A stretch of 64,000 bases of DNA, from positions 434,001 through 498,000 of the forward strand of contig NZ_UUPU01000001.1 in NCBI RefSeq assembly GCF_900591205.1. Direction: 5' to 3'. The notes beneath the pieces are model-generated. The model saw only the letters and a list, made by a program, of their open reading frames with translations. It ran no database searches and was not told where the DNA came from. Of the stretch, positions 37,068 through 46,074 are shown piece after piece. Position 1 is the stretch's first letter; each line of letters starts with the position of its first letter. The translations under genes and the position numbers were made by a program. The DNA is from Pseudomonas viridiflava. Lineage in GTDB: Bacteria > Pseudomonadota > Gammaproteobacteria > Pseudomonadales > Pseudomonadaceae.

Positions 37068-38462
37068 ATGACCCATCCTGCCCTGATTGATGAGCTAAAG
37101 ACCCTGGTTGAGCCCGGCAAAGTGCTGACCGATGCAGACTCCCTGGAGGCTTACGGCAAGGATTGGACCAAGCACTTCGCACCTGCGCCGACCGCCATCG
37201 TGTTCCCGAAGACCACCGAACAGGTGCAGGCCATTGTCCGTTGGGCCAATGAACACAAGGTGGCACTGGTGCCGTCCGGGGGTCGTACCGGCCTGTCGGC
37301 TGCCGCCGTTGCGGCCAATGGCGAAGTGGTAGTGTCGTTCGACTATATGAACCAGATCCTCGAGGTGAACCTCACCGACCGCACCGCCGTGTGCCAGCCG
37401 GGCGTGGTCACCAAGCAATTGCAGAACGTCGCCGAAGAGCAGGGCCTGTACTACCCGGTGGACTTCGCCTCGTCCGGTTCGAGCCAGATTGGCGGCAATA
37501 TCGGCACCAATGCCGGCGGAATCAAGGTTATTCGCTACGGCATGACCCGTAACTGGGTGGCGGGCATGAAAGTCGTCACTGGCAAGGGCGACCTGCTGGA
37601 ACTGAACAAAGACCTGATCAAAAACGCCACCGGCTACGACATGCGCCAGCTGTTTATCGGCGCTGAAGGCACCCTGGGCTTTGTAGTGGAAGCCACCATG
37701 CGCCTGGACCGTGCGCCGAAAAACCTCACCGCCATGGTGCTCGGCACTACCGATTTCGACTCGATCATGCCGGTGCTGCACGCCTTCCAGAGCAAGCTCG
37801 ACCTGACCGCCTTCGAATTCTTCTCCGACAAGGCCCTGGCCAAAGTCATGGGGCGCGGCGATGTGCCGGCGCCGTTCGAGACCAATTGCCCGTTCTACGC
37901 GCTGCTGGAATTTGAAGCCACCACCGAAGAAGTCGCCAACCATGCGCTGGAAACGTTCGAGCACTGCGTGGAGCAGGGCTGGGTGCTGGACGGCGTGATG
38001 AGCCAGAGCGAGACCCAACTGCACAACCTGTGGAAGCTGCGCGAATACATCTCCGAGACCATTTCCCACTGGACACCGTACAAGAACGATATCTCGGTCA
38101 CTGTCTCCAAAGTGCCGGCGTTCTTGAAGGAAATTGATGCGATCGTCGGCGAACACTACCCGGACTTTGAAATTGTGTGGTTCGGCCATATTGGCGACGG
38201 CAACCTGCACCTGAACATCCTCAAGCCGGAAAACCTGAGCAAGGATGAGTTCTTCGCCAAGTGCGCCACCGTGAACAAGTGGGTGTTTGAGACCGTGCAG
38301 AAGTACAACGGCTCAATCTCCGCCGAACACGGCGTGGGCATGACCAAACGCGATTACCTGACCTACAGCCGCTCCCCGGTTGAAATCGAATACATGAAGG
38401 CAGTGAAGGCGGTGTTTGACCCTAACGGGATCATGAACCCCGGCAAGATCTTCGCTGTTTAA
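37068..38462 (+). CDS. FAD-linked D-2-hydroxyglutarate dehydrogenase
   Basis: A 464-residue oxidase of the VAO/FAD_binding_4 family. FAD motif PSGGRTGLSAAAVA near 74-87 and GSSQIGGNIGTNAGG near 137-151. The C-terminal FAD-oxidase domain ends in EHGVGMTKRDYL and MNPGKIF. In pseudomonads this gene sits beside serA and oxidises the D-2-hydroxyglutarate made when SerA couples to 2-oxoglutarate, pulling serine synthesis forward. ATG 37068 (MTHPALIDELK) matches the family N-terminus better than the ATG at 37038. Confidence 0.9.
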   Translation: MTHPALIDELKTLVEPGKVLTDADSLEAYGKDWTKHFAPAPTAIVFPKTTEQVQAIVRWANEHKVALVPSGGRTGLSAAAVAANGEVVVSFDYMNQILEVNLTDRTAVCQPGVVTKQLQNVAEEQGLYYPVDFASSGSSQIGGNIGTNAGGIKVIRYGMTRNWVAGMKVVTGKGDLLELNKDLIKNATGYDMRQLFIGAEGTLGFVVEATMRLDRAPKNLTAMVLGTTDFDSIMPVLHAFQSKLDLTAFEFFSDKALAKVMGRGDVPAPFETNCPFYALLEFEATTEEVANHALETFEHCVEQGWVLDGVMSQSETQLHNLWKLREYISETISHWTPYKNDISVTVSKVPAFLKEIDAIVGEHYPDFEIVWFGHIGDGNLHLNILKPENLSKDEFFAKCATVNKWVFETVQKYNGSISAEHGVGMTKRDYLTYSRSPVEIEYMKAVKAVFDPNGIMNPGKIFAV

Positions 38463-38483
38463 CCGCCCTGAAGGAGTCGTTCC

Positions 38484-39149
38484 ATGAGCTACCAGCACAA
38501 GTATGTCGACGGCACCAACATCCACTTCCCCGTCGGTAAAGTGGTGTGCATTGGGCGTAACTACGCCGAACATGCCAAGGAGCTGGACAACCCGGTGCCG
38601 ACCGAACCGTTGCTGTTCATCAAACCGGGCAGTTGCGTGGTGCCGCTGGAAGGCGGTTTCAGCATTCCGACCGAGCGCGGTTCGGTGCATTACGAGGCGG
38701 AAATCGCGGTATTGATCGGCAAACCCCTGTCGACCAAGCCCAGCCGTGAAGAAGTACTGGACGCGATCTCCGGCTTCGCCCCGGCCCTGGACTTGACCCT
38801 GCGCGACAAGCAGGCCGAGCTGAAAGCCAAGGGCCTGCCGTGGGAAATCGCCAAGTCCTTCGACGGCGCGGCGGTGATTGCACCGTTCGTCGTGGGCAGC
38901 ACCTTTGCCGACGTCACCGACATCGGCATTCGCCTGACCATCAATGGCGAAGTGCGCCAGGACGGCAACAGCGCGCAAATGCTTAACCCTATCATCCCGA
39001 TGATCCAGCACATGGCCGGCTGCTTTTCGCTGCAGGCCGGTGACGTCATCCTCACCGGCACCCCGGCCGGCGTGGGCCCGCTGAATGTGGGCGATGAGCT
39101 GGTGCTGGAACTCAGTGGCGTGAACCGCTTCGACAGCAGCGTTCGCTAA
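38484..39149 (+). CDS. fumarylacetoacetate hydrolase family protein
   Basis: A 221-residue single-domain FAH-fold enzyme. Metal-binding acids are in VHYEAEIAVLIG (near 70-82), and the conserved ILTGTPAGVGPLNVGDE near the end is characteristic. The family includes acylpyruvases and oxaloacetate decarboxylases. It follows the D2HGDH gene by 21 bases with GGAGTCGTTCC before the ATG, so it is likely cotranscribed. The exact substrate is not evident. Confidence 0.85.
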   Translation: MSYQHKYVDGTNIHFPVGKVVCIGRNYAEHAKELDNPVPTEPLLFIKPGSCVVPLEGGFSIPTERGSVHYEAEIAVLIGKPLSTKPSREEVLDAISGFAPALDLTLRDKQAELKAKGLPWEIAKSFDGAAVIAPFVVGSTFADVTDIGIRLTINGEVRQDGNSAQMLNPIIPMIQHMAGCFSLQAGDVILTGTPAGVGPLNVGDELVLELSGVNRFDSSVR

Positions 39150-39166
39150 CGGCTGAGAACAATTCA

Positions 39167-39260
39167 AATGTGGGAGCTGGCTTGCCTGCGATAGCGGAGT
39201 GTCAGCCACTGGGAATATTGACTGAGCCACTGCAATCGGGGGCAAGCCCCCTCCCACATT
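39167..39260. repeat. mixed REP pair
   Basis: atgtgggagctggcttgcctgcgat at 39168 and an inverted aatcgggggcaagccccctcccacatt ending at 39260. The arms belong to two REP subtypes, so pairing is partial. Confidence 0.8.
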
Positions 39261-39394
39261 TGTTTGTGTGCAGCCTAGAAAGCCAATTTTTTGCATTTTT
39301 TTCACACACCATCCGGATAATCTTTGGCCTCCAGCACACGAGCCCATTGTTCCTGTGCTATCACCTAACGCTGACTTTCCGGAAAAAGCGCTCA

Positions 39395-40321
39395 ATGGCC
39401 GTGCCTCTGCCCTCCGCTACATCCAAACCGCGTTCGCGTTTCTCCCTGCGTTGGTATTCCTGGTTGTTTCTGTCCGGAGCCATTGTGTATGGCGTGGCCT
39501 GGGTCATGCATTGGGACGATCGCGGCCTGCTGTGGGTGCTGGAGCGCTTTGAAACCCCGGCCGAACGCCAGGAAAGCGTGTGGCTGCCGGACTATCATGC
39601 GGTTATCGACGCCAAAGTGCTGCCGGGCATGGAGAAGGATGAAGCCTCTGACGTCTCCTACAACCCGCAGACCAAAACCCTGTTTTCCGTGATGGGCAAA
39701 AACCCGTTCCTCGTCGAGCTGAGCCTGCAAGGCGATGTGCTGCGCAAGATGGCGCTTAACGGCTGGGATAACCCGGAAGGCGTGACGGTGATGGAAAACG
39801 GCCTGATCGCGGTGGTTGATGAGCGCCAGCACACGGTCAGCCTCGTCAAGGTTGACGCCACGACCCAGCAACTGAACAAGGCCGACTTCCCGAGTTACGA
39901 CCTGGGCCCGTCCAAGGACCAAAACAAAGCGTTTGAAGCCGTGGCCTGGGACAAGCGCAACCAGCAACTGGTGTTCGGCGAAGAGCGCCCGCCCGCGCTG
40001 TTTACCTGGAAAAGCGACGGTGGCCAGACCCTGGCTGGCGACAAACAAAAGCTGGCCAGCAAAGCGTTGGACATGCGTAACCTTTCGGCCTTGGCCGTAG
40101 ACCCGCGCACCGGGCACTTGCTGGTGCTCTCGGCTGACTCCCACCTGCTGCTGGAGCTGGATGAAAAGGGTGAGCAGGTCAGTTTCATGACCCTGCTCGG
40201 CGGTTTCAACGGCCTCAACAAAACCATTCCGCGCGCGGAAGGGGTGACCATGGACGAGGAGGGCAACCTGTACGTGGTCAGTGAGCCCAACCTGTTCTAT
40301 CGGTTCGAAAAGCAGAAATAG
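39395..40321 (+). CDS. SdiA-regulated-domain membrane-anchored protein (copy 1)
   Basis: A 308-residue protein. One N-terminal membrane segment (20-38, WYSWLFLSGAIVYGVAWVM), then a periplasmic beta-propeller-like SdiA-regulated domain (about 70-305) with KDEASDVSYNPQTKTLFSV, NPEGVTVMENGLIAVVDERQ, and PRAEGVTMDEEGNLYVVSEPNLFY near the end. The function of this domain is not known. A close paralogue follows 120 bases downstream. Start ATG at 39395. An in-frame ATG far upstream would include a REP and was rejected. Confidence 0.8.
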   Translation: MAVPLPSATSKPRSRFSLRWYSWLFLSGAIVYGVAWVMHWDDRGLLWVLERFETPAERQESVWLPDYHAVIDAKVLPGMEKDEASDVSYNPQTKTLFSVMGKNPFLVELSLQGDVLRKMALNGWDNPEGVTVMENGLIAVVDERQHTVSLVKVDATTQQLNKADFPSYDLGPSKDQNKAFEAVAWDKRNQQLVFGEERPPALFTWKSDGGQTLAGDKQKLASKALDMRNLSALAVDPRTGHLLVLSADSHLLLELDEKGEQVSFMTLLGGFNGLNKTIPRAEGVTMDEEGNLYVVSEPNLFYRFEKQK

Positions 40322-40441
40322 CACACCGATTACGTCGGTGATGTCGCTGTGAGCGGCATTCGCCAGACTTCAGGGCGCGTTTAAGTTTAAATTCAGATAG
40401 GCGTGATATTCATTCGCCACTTTTGACTTTGAGCCCGCCCG

Positions 40442-41356
40442 ATGCGACGACTAACCCGCCCCAAACCCGTTTTCTTAATGCTTGTGCTGATCGCCCTGGT
40501 CAGCGCTGGGGCCGTTGCGCAGCACTTTCGCCTGTTCGAGCGCGCCTGGTTCAACTGGCAGGCGTGGCGCCAGCCGGCGGATGAGCGCTCTATCGGCCTG
40601 GCGGATTACCGGGTGGCCCTGGAGGCCCAGGTGATCGAGGGGCTGGACGACGACGTCTCGGCCCTCACCTACGACCCGGTGCGCAAAAGCCTGTTTACCG
40701 TCACCAACAAAAACGCCGAACTGATCGAGCTGTCGCTGGAGGGCAAGATCCTGCGGCGCATCCCCTTGGTGGGGTTTGGTGATGCCGAGGCGGTGGAATT
40801 TATCAGCGACAATATTTATGTCATCAGCGATGAGCGCCAGCAGCGGCTGATCAAGGTGCATGTGGACGACGACACGCAATTTCTCGACGCCGCCGATGCG
40901 GAGCAGATGACCCTGGGCTTGCACGTGGGCGGCAACAAGGGCTTCGAGGGCCTGGCCTATGACTCGGTGGGCAAGCGCCTGTTTGTGGCCAAGGAGCGCG
41001 ACCCGATGCTGATCTACGAGGTCCACGGGTTTCCGCATTTCAAGCCGGAAAAAACCTATTCGGTGCATGTGATCAACAACCCCAAGCGTGATGCCGGGCT
41101 GTTTGTGCGCGACCTGTCGAGCCTGCAATACGACGAGCGCAGCGGCCATTTGCTGGCGCTGTCGGATGAGTCGTTTCTGGTGTTGGAGCTGGATATCGAC
41201 GGTCGCCCGTTGAGCAGTTTGTCGCTGCTCAACGGGCGCCATGGCCTGACGAAGCGGGTGCCGCAGGCCGAAGGGATCGCCATGGATGACCAGGGCACGT
41301 TGTACCTGGTCAGCGAGCCGAACCTGTTTTACGTGTTCAAGAAACCAACTCTCTGA
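40442..41356 (+). CDS. SdiA-regulated-domain membrane-anchored protein (copy 2)
   Basis: A 304-residue paralogue of the previous product with the same layout: membrane segment 10-27 (VFLMLVLIALVSAGAVAQ), then the SdiA-regulated domain with DDDVSALTYDPVRKSLFTV and PQAEGIAMDDQGTLYLVSEPNLFY. The two copies are clearly diverged, so an old tandem duplication. Start at ATG 40442, the first codon after an AT-rich spacer (40370-40430) that may hold its own promoter. Confidence 0.8.
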   Translation: MRRLTRPKPVFLMLVLIALVSAGAVAQHFRLFERAWFNWQAWRQPADERSIGLADYRVALEAQVIEGLDDDVSALTYDPVRKSLFTVTNKNAELIELSLEGKILRRIPLVGFGDAEAVEFISDNIYVISDERQQRLIKVHVDDDTQFLDAADAEQMTLGLHVGGNKGFEGLAYDSVGKRLFVAKERDPMLIYEVHGFPHFKPEKTYSVHVINNPKRDAGLFVRDLSSLQYDERSGHLLALSDESFLVLELDIDGRPLSSLSLLNGRHGLTKRVPQAEGIAMDDQGTLYLVSEPNLFYVFKKPTL

Positions 41357-41372
41357 AGCAATGCCGGGCCCC

Positions 41373-41460
41373 TGTGGGAGCCGGGCTTGCCCGCGATGCA
41401 GGCGCCCCGGTTTGGCAGCTATATCGAGTGGATGCCATCGCAGGCAAGCCAGCTCCCACA
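41373..41460. repeat. REP pair (inverted)
   Basis: ctgtgggagccgggcttgcccgcgatg at 41373 and the inverted ccatcgcaggcaagccagctcccacag ending at 41460, between the second SdiA-regulated gene and convergent rpiA. Confidence 0.88.
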
Positions 41461-41479
41461 GAACGCCGAGCGGTGAGCT

Positions 41480-42151
41480 TTAGGCTTTTAGGGTTTTGAC
41501 GCCTTCGGCAGTGCCCAGCAGCAACACGTCCGCCGGGCGCGCCGCGAACAGGCCGTTGGTGACCACGCCGACGATCGCATTGATCTGTGTCTCCAGCTCG
41601 ACCGGGTTGGTGATCTGCAGGTTGAACACATCAAGGATGATGTTGCCGTTGTCGGTCAACACGCCTTCGCGGTACACCGGGTCGCCGCCCAGTTTCACCA
41701 GCTCGCGGGCCACGTGGCTGCGGGCCATCGGGATCACTTCGACCGGCAGCGGGAAGGCGCCAAGCACCGGCACCAGCTTGCTGGCGTCGGCGATGCAGAT
41801 AAAGGTCTTGGCCACGGCCGCGACGATCTTCTCGCGAGTCAGGGCTGCGCCGCCGCCTTTGATCAGGTTCAGGTGTTCGTCGCTTTCATCGGCGCCGTCT
41901 ACATAGAACTCCAGGTCGCTGACGGTGTTGAGCTCGTATACCGGAATGCCATGGCCTTTGAGACGTGCGGCGGTGGCTTCGGAACTGGCCACGGCGCCGT
42001 CGAACGCGCCCTTGTGCTGGGCCAGCGCGTCGATAAAGCAGTTGGCGGTGGAGCCGGTGCCGACACCGACGATGCTTTTGTCGTCGAGTTTGGGAAGGAT
42101 TAAATCGACGGCGGCCTGAGCCACTGCCTGTTTGAGTTGATCCTGGGTCAT
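41480..42151 (-). CDS. rpiA: ribose-5-phosphate isomerase A
   Basis: A 223-residue RpiA interconverting ribose-5-phosphate and ribulose-5-phosphate. Phosphate loop [12 protein letters not shown] near 26-37. Catalytic and substrate residues are in [25 protein letters not shown] (split at 82-106: DGADE then KGGGAA). Start ATG at 42151 ([14 protein letters not shown]). Divergent from ilvA across a 136-base spacer, as in many pseudomonads. Confidence 0.97.
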   Translation of the reverse strand: MTQDQLKQAVAQAAVDLILPKLDDKSIVGVGTGSTANCFIDALAQHKGAFDGAVASSEATAARLKGHGIPVYELNTVSDLEFYVDGADESDEHLNLIKGGGAALTREKIVAAVAKTFICIADASKLVPVLGAFPLPVEVIPMARSHVARELVKLGGDPVYREGVLTDNGNIILDVFNLQITNPVELETQINAIVGVVTNGLFAARPADVLLLGTAEGVKTLKA

Positions 42152-42287
42152 GCGGGCTCCGGAACGGGCGGGGAGTTATTGAGGCGCGCGAGTATACCCC
42201 AACAAACCTTGGGATTCGTGTGGTCTCCCGGCCAAACGCTGGGTTAGACTCCTTGGCCCTGCCCAACCCGCCCAGTGATACCTGCCG

Positions 42288-43802
42288 ATGCTTGAACAGT
42301 ACGTCAAAAAGATCCTCACCTCGCGCGTTTACGACGTTGCCGTAGAAACCCCGCTGCAGACCGCCCGCCAGCTCTCCGAGCGACTGGGCAACACGGTCTG
42401 GCTCAAGCGTGAAGACTTGCAGCCGGTGTTCTCGTTCAAGATTCGCGGCGCCTATAACAAGCTGACGCAGTTGACGGCGCAGGAGCGTGCGCGCGGCGTC
42501 GTCACCGCTTCGGCGGGCAACCACGCTCAGGGCCTGGCCCTGGCGGCCAAGGTGCTGGGGGTCAAGGCCACGATCGTGATGCCCAAGACCACCCCGGAGA
42601 TCAAGGTCGAAGGCGTGCGCTCGCGTGGCGGCAAAGTGGTGCTGCACGGCGACTCTTTCCCGGAAGCCCTGGCCTATTCGCTGAAACTGGTCGACGAAAA
42701 AGGCTACGTCTACATTCACCCCTACGATGATCCGCACACTATTGCCGGGCAGGGCACCGTGGCGATGGAAATCCTGCGCCAGCATCCAGGGCCGCTGGAC
42801 GCGATTTTCGTACCGGTGGGCGGCGGCGGGCTGATTGCCGGTATCGCGGCCTACGTTAAATACCTGCGCCCGGAAATCAAGATCATCGGCGTCGAGCCGG
42901 ACGACTCCAACTGCCTGCAAGCCGCCATGGCTGCTGGGGAGCGCGTGGTGCTGCCGACCGTGGGGATTTTTGCCGACGGGGTGGCGGTGGCGCAGATCGG
43001 CCAGCACACCTTCGACATCTGCAAAGACTATGTGGATGAAGTGATCACCGTGAGCACCGATGAAATCTGTGCGGCGATCAAGGACATCTACGACGACACC
43101 CGCTCCATCACCGAGCCGGCCGGCGCGTTAGGCGTGGCGGGGATCAAGAAATACGTGGAGACCCGTGGCGTCACCGGGCAAACCCTGGTGGCCATCGACT
43201 CCGGCGCCAACGTCAACTTCGACCGCCTGCGCCATGTGGCCGAGCGCGCCGAGCTGGGTGAAGGCCGCGAAGCCATCATCGCCGTGACCATCCCCGAGAA
43301 ACCGGGCAGCTTCAAGGCGTTCTGCGAAGCCGTGGGCAAGCGCCAGATTACCGAATTCAACTACCGCTACCACTCCGGCAGCGAGGCGCACATCTTTGTT
43401 GGCGTGCAGACCCACCCGGAAAACGACCCGCGCAGTGCACTGATCGCCAGCCTTACCGGTCAGGGGTTCCCGGTGCTGGACCTGACCGAGAACGAGCTGG
43501 CCAAGTTGCACATTCGCCATATGGTCGGCGGGCATGCGGCCAAGGTCAGCGATGAGCTGGTGTTGCGTTTTGAATTCCCCGAGCGTCCCGGTGCGCTGTT
43601 CAACTTTCTCAATAAGTTGGGCGGGCGCTGGAATATCTCGATGTTCCACTACCGCAACCACGGCGCCGCCGATGGCCGAGTGGTCGCGGGCCTGCAAGTG
43701 CCGGCGGATGAGCGCCACTTGGTGCCGGCAGCCTTGGCCGAGATTGGCTACCCGTATTGGGATGAGAGCGAAAACCCGGCCTACCAGCTGTTCCTCGGTT
43801 GA
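42288..43802 (+). CDS. ilvA: threonine ammonia-lyase (biosynthetic) IlvA
   Basis: A 504-residue PLP enzyme making 2-oxobutyrate from threonine for isoleucine synthesis. PLP lysine K51 in SFKIRGAYNKL. The glycine-rich phosphate cup is in VPVGGGGLIAGIAAY. Two ACT-like regulatory domains in the C-terminal third (about 330-500; REAIIAVTIPEKPGSFKAF and LVLRFEFPERPGALFNF) give isoleucine/valine control. Length is that of the long, regulated form. Start at ATG 42288 (MLEQYVKKILTSRVYDVA). Confidence 0.96.
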   Translation: MLEQYVKKILTSRVYDVAVETPLQTARQLSERLGNTVWLKREDLQPVFSFKIRGAYNKLTQLTAQERARGVVTASAGNHAQGLALAAKVLGVKATIVMPKTTPEIKVEGVRSRGGKVVLHGDSFPEALAYSLKLVDEKGYVYIHPYDDPHTIAGQGTVAMEILRQHPGPLDAIFVPVGGGGLIAGIAAYVKYLRPEIKIIGVEPDDSNCLQAAMAAGERVVLPTVGIFADGVAVAQIGQHTFDICKDYVDEVITVSTDEICAAIKDIYDDTRSITEPAGALGVAGIKKYVETRGVTGQTLVAIDSGANVNFDRLRHVAERAELGEGREAIIAVTIPEKPGSFKAFCEAVGKRQITEFNYRYHSGSEAHIFVGVQTHPENDPRSALIASLTGQGFPVLDLTENELAKLHIRHMVGGHAAKVSDELVLRFEFPERPGALFNFLNKLGGRWNISMFHYRNHGAADGRVVAGLQVPADERHLVPAALAEIGYPYWDESENPAYQLFLG

Positions 43803-43842
43803 CCGACTACGCTGACTGGGCGGCCACTAAGGAATTGAAACC

Positions 43843-44256
43843 ATGGAAACGCTGACCACCCTCAAGGTTATCCACATTGCAGCCACCGTGTTGCTGCTGC
43901 TCAGTGGTCTTGGCCTGGCGCTACTGGCCTGGCGCAAACGCAGCGCCGGCCCGGCGGTGACCGTGCAGCGGCCATGGGTGTTCGTGTGGTTGCTGATGGG
44001 GGTTTGCGTGGTGAGCATGCCGTTTACCGGCTGGTGGCTGGCGCACCTGATCGGCTGGCCCCTGGGGCAGACCTGGATTCTGGGTTCCAGCATTATCTAC
44101 ACCGTGGCGGCGCTGGCCTGGTTCTGGCTGGTGGCGCGGCTTAATCGCCTGCGTAAAGGCGAGGGCGGCAGCCTGAATTTCACCTTGGTGCTGGCGGTGG
44201 TCAGCCTGGTGGGGTTTGTGGCGATTGCGGGGTTGATGGGCGCCAAACCCGTCTAA
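43843..44256 (+). CDS. DUF2269-family membrane protein (copy 1)
   Basis: A 137-residue integral membrane protein with four hydrophobic helices, starting TLKVIHIAATVLLLLSGLGLALLAW. It resembles DUF2269. It lies 9 bases upstream of an SDR-type gene whose C-terminal part is also membrane-bound, and a second DUF2269 gene follows that. The three are likely one operon. Function unknown. Start ATG 43843 after AAGGAATTGAAACC. Confidence 0.75.
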   Translation: METLTTLKVIHIAATVLLLLSGLGLALLAWRKRSAGPAVTVQRPWVFVWLLMGVCVVSMPFTGWWLAHLIGWPLGQTWILGSSIIYTVAALAWFWLVARLNRLRKGEGGSLNFTLVLAVVSLVGFVAIAGLMGAKPV

Positions 44257-44265
44257 AGGAGCTGC

Positions 44266-45516
44266 ATGAACATTCTTCTGGTGGGTGCCACAGGATTCGT
44301 CGGCAGCCACTTGTTGCGCGCCTTGCAGCAAGCCGGGCACTGCGTGATAGCTACCTGTCGCGAGCCTCGACGCCAGGGTTGGCCCGGGTTGGAGTGGCGT
44401 GCGCTGGATTTGAGCCTGCTCGCTGCCGATCCCGGTAGCTTTACCTTTCCTGAGTCTGTTGATTTATTGATCAATGCCGCCGGGCTATTGAGTGTGGATG
44501 CCGCCGAGTTGAGCCGGGTGCAGGATCAGGGAGCTTGCGCCTTGTTTGATCTGGCGACTCGGCGCGGTGTTCGGGTGCTGCAGGTTTCTGCGCTCGGCGC
44601 CTGCGCGCAATCCGACGTGCCGTTTCTGGCCAGCAAAGGCGCGGCAGATGACTATCTGCTCGGCCTGGGTATGAACTCGGTGGTGCTGCGGCCTTCACTG
44701 GTGGTAGGCGAGGGCGGTGCCAGCAGTGCCTGGCTCGCCGGGCTTTCGCCCTGGCCGCTGATCCCGTTGCTGGACCTCAAGGCCACTCTGCAACCCGTGC
44801 ATATTGATGACTTGGTCGGCGCTGTGCTGGCGCTGCTGCGTCGGTGGCCGGAAGAATCAATGGTCTTGCCATTGGTGGGGCCGGAGCCGATGCGGCTGTC
44901 TCAGGTCATTGACCGCCTGCGCAGTGCCCAGGGCTGGGGACCGGGCCGATACGTGCAAGCGCCACTTCTGAGGTTGGGCGGTTGGTTGGGGGATCGCCTG
45001 GGCTGGCGAGCGTTGAACCGACAAAGCATCGCCCTTTCGCAACAGGACAACGTGGCCGACCCCGAGGTGCTGGCATCGGTCTGCGGTTATTCGGCGGCGC
45101 CGTTTTTCTCGCGTTTGCAGAATTGGCCGACAGCGGCCATGAGCAGTCAGCGTACGATCCGCCCGTTGATGCTGGCAGTACTGGTGCTGATCTGGCTGGG
45201 CACCGCAGCAGTATGCCTGGGCCCGGGTTACGACTGGGGCCTGCGCATCCTCGCCGAAGCGGGGGTGCAGGGCGCATGGGCGACTCTGGCGGTGATCGCC
45301 GGAGCCGTTTGCGATGGGTTGCTGGGCCTTGGGTTGCTGGTCAGGCGTTGGCGCAGGCCGACCCTGATCCTGCAACTGTTGCTCATGGCCGGCTACACCG
45401 TCTGCATCAGCCTGGTCCTGCCACACTACTGGTTTGACCCGTATGCCGCCGTCGCCAAGAACCTGGTGTTGATGGTGGCCACTCTCTGGCTATTTTGGAC
45501 TGAACCTCGGCGATGA
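44266..45516 (+). CDS. SDR/NAD-dependent epimerase fused to DoxX-like membrane domain
   Basis: A 416-residue fusion. The N-terminal Rossmann SDR domain (1-285) opens with LLVGATGFVGSHLLRALQQAG, the GxxGxxG cofactor loop. The C-terminal domain (about 297-416) has four hydrophobic segments (RPLMLAVLVLIWLGTAAV and others) of the DoxX-like type. The canonical YxxxK catalytic pair is not obvious. It overlaps the next DUF2269 gene by ATGA. Likely a membrane-attached redox enzyme. Substrate unknown. Confidence 0.78.
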   Translation: MNILLVGATGFVGSHLLRALQQAGHCVIATCREPRRQGWPGLEWRALDLSLLAADPGSFTFPESVDLLINAAGLLSVDAAELSRVQDQGACALFDLATRRGVRVLQVSALGACAQSDVPFLASKGAADDYLLGLGMNSVVLRPSLVVGEGGASSAWLAGLSPWPLIPLLDLKATLQPVHIDDLVGAVLALLRRWPEESMVLPLVGPEPMRLSQVIDRLRSAQGWGPGRYVQAPLLRLGGWLGDRLGWRALNRQSIALSQQDNVADPEVLASVCGYSAAPFFSRLQNWPTAAMSSQRTIRPLMLAVLVLIWLGTAAVCLGPGYDWGLRILAEAGVQGAWATLAVIAGAVCDGLLGLGLLVRRWRRPTLILQLLLMAGYTVCISLVLPHYWFDPYAAVAKNLVLMVATLWLFWTEPRR

Positions 45517-45980
45517 GCGCATACCTGCTGCTGAAAACCCTGCATATCCTGTCGTCGACCATCCTGTTCGGGCTTGGCGCGGGCTCGGCTTACTACGCGC
45601 TGCGCGCCTGGCGCAGCGGCAAGGTGGAAGTGATCGCCGTGACGTTCAAGCACCTGGTGTTTGCCGATTGGGCGTTTACCGCGACCACCGCGGTTTTCCA
45701 GCCGTTGAGCGGGATTGGCCTGATGCATCTGGCGGGATGGTCCTTGCAGCAGAGTTGGTTGCAATGGACATTCGGATTGTATGTGCTGGCGGGTATCTGC
45801 TGGCTGCCGGTGGTGTGGTTGCAGATTCGCGTGCACAAAATGGCGGAGCAGGCGTTGAGGGAAGGTACGGCGATGCCGATCAAGGCCGCGACCTACATGC
45901 GCTGGTGGTTTGCCCTGGGATGGCCGGCGTTCCTGGCGTTTATGGCGATTTTCTACCTGATGGTAGCCAAGCCGATGTAG
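45513..45980 (+). CDS. DUF2269-family membrane protein (copy 2)
   Basis: A 155-residue protein with four membrane segments (LLLKTLHILSSTILFGLGAGSAYYALRAW split at 6-34). It has the DUF2269 pattern LKTLHI...G and a conserved Arg/Trp-rich loop. It is translationally coupled to the SDR gene by a 4-base overlap and may form its membrane partner. Function unknown. Confidence 0.78.
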   Translation: MSAYLLLKTLHILSSTILFGLGAGSAYYALRAWRSGKVEVIAVTFKHLVFADWAFTATTAVFQPLSGIGLMHLAGWSLQQSWLQWTFGLYVLAGICWLPVVWLQIRVHKMAEQALREGTAMPIKAATYMRWWFALGWPAFLAFMAIFYLMVAKPM

Positions 45981-46000
45981 CGCTTGCGGCCGAGCCGGCT

Positions 46001-46070
46001 TCATCGCAGGCAAGCCAGCTCCCACAGGGGAATGCTTTCCAAATGTGGGAGCTGGCTTGGCTGCGATAGC
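46001..46070. repeat. REP pair (inverted)
   Basis: catcgcaggcaagccagctcccac (46001) and its inverted copy gtgggagctggcttggctgcgatag, between convergent genes. Confidence 0.88.
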
Positions 46071-46074
46071 GTTA

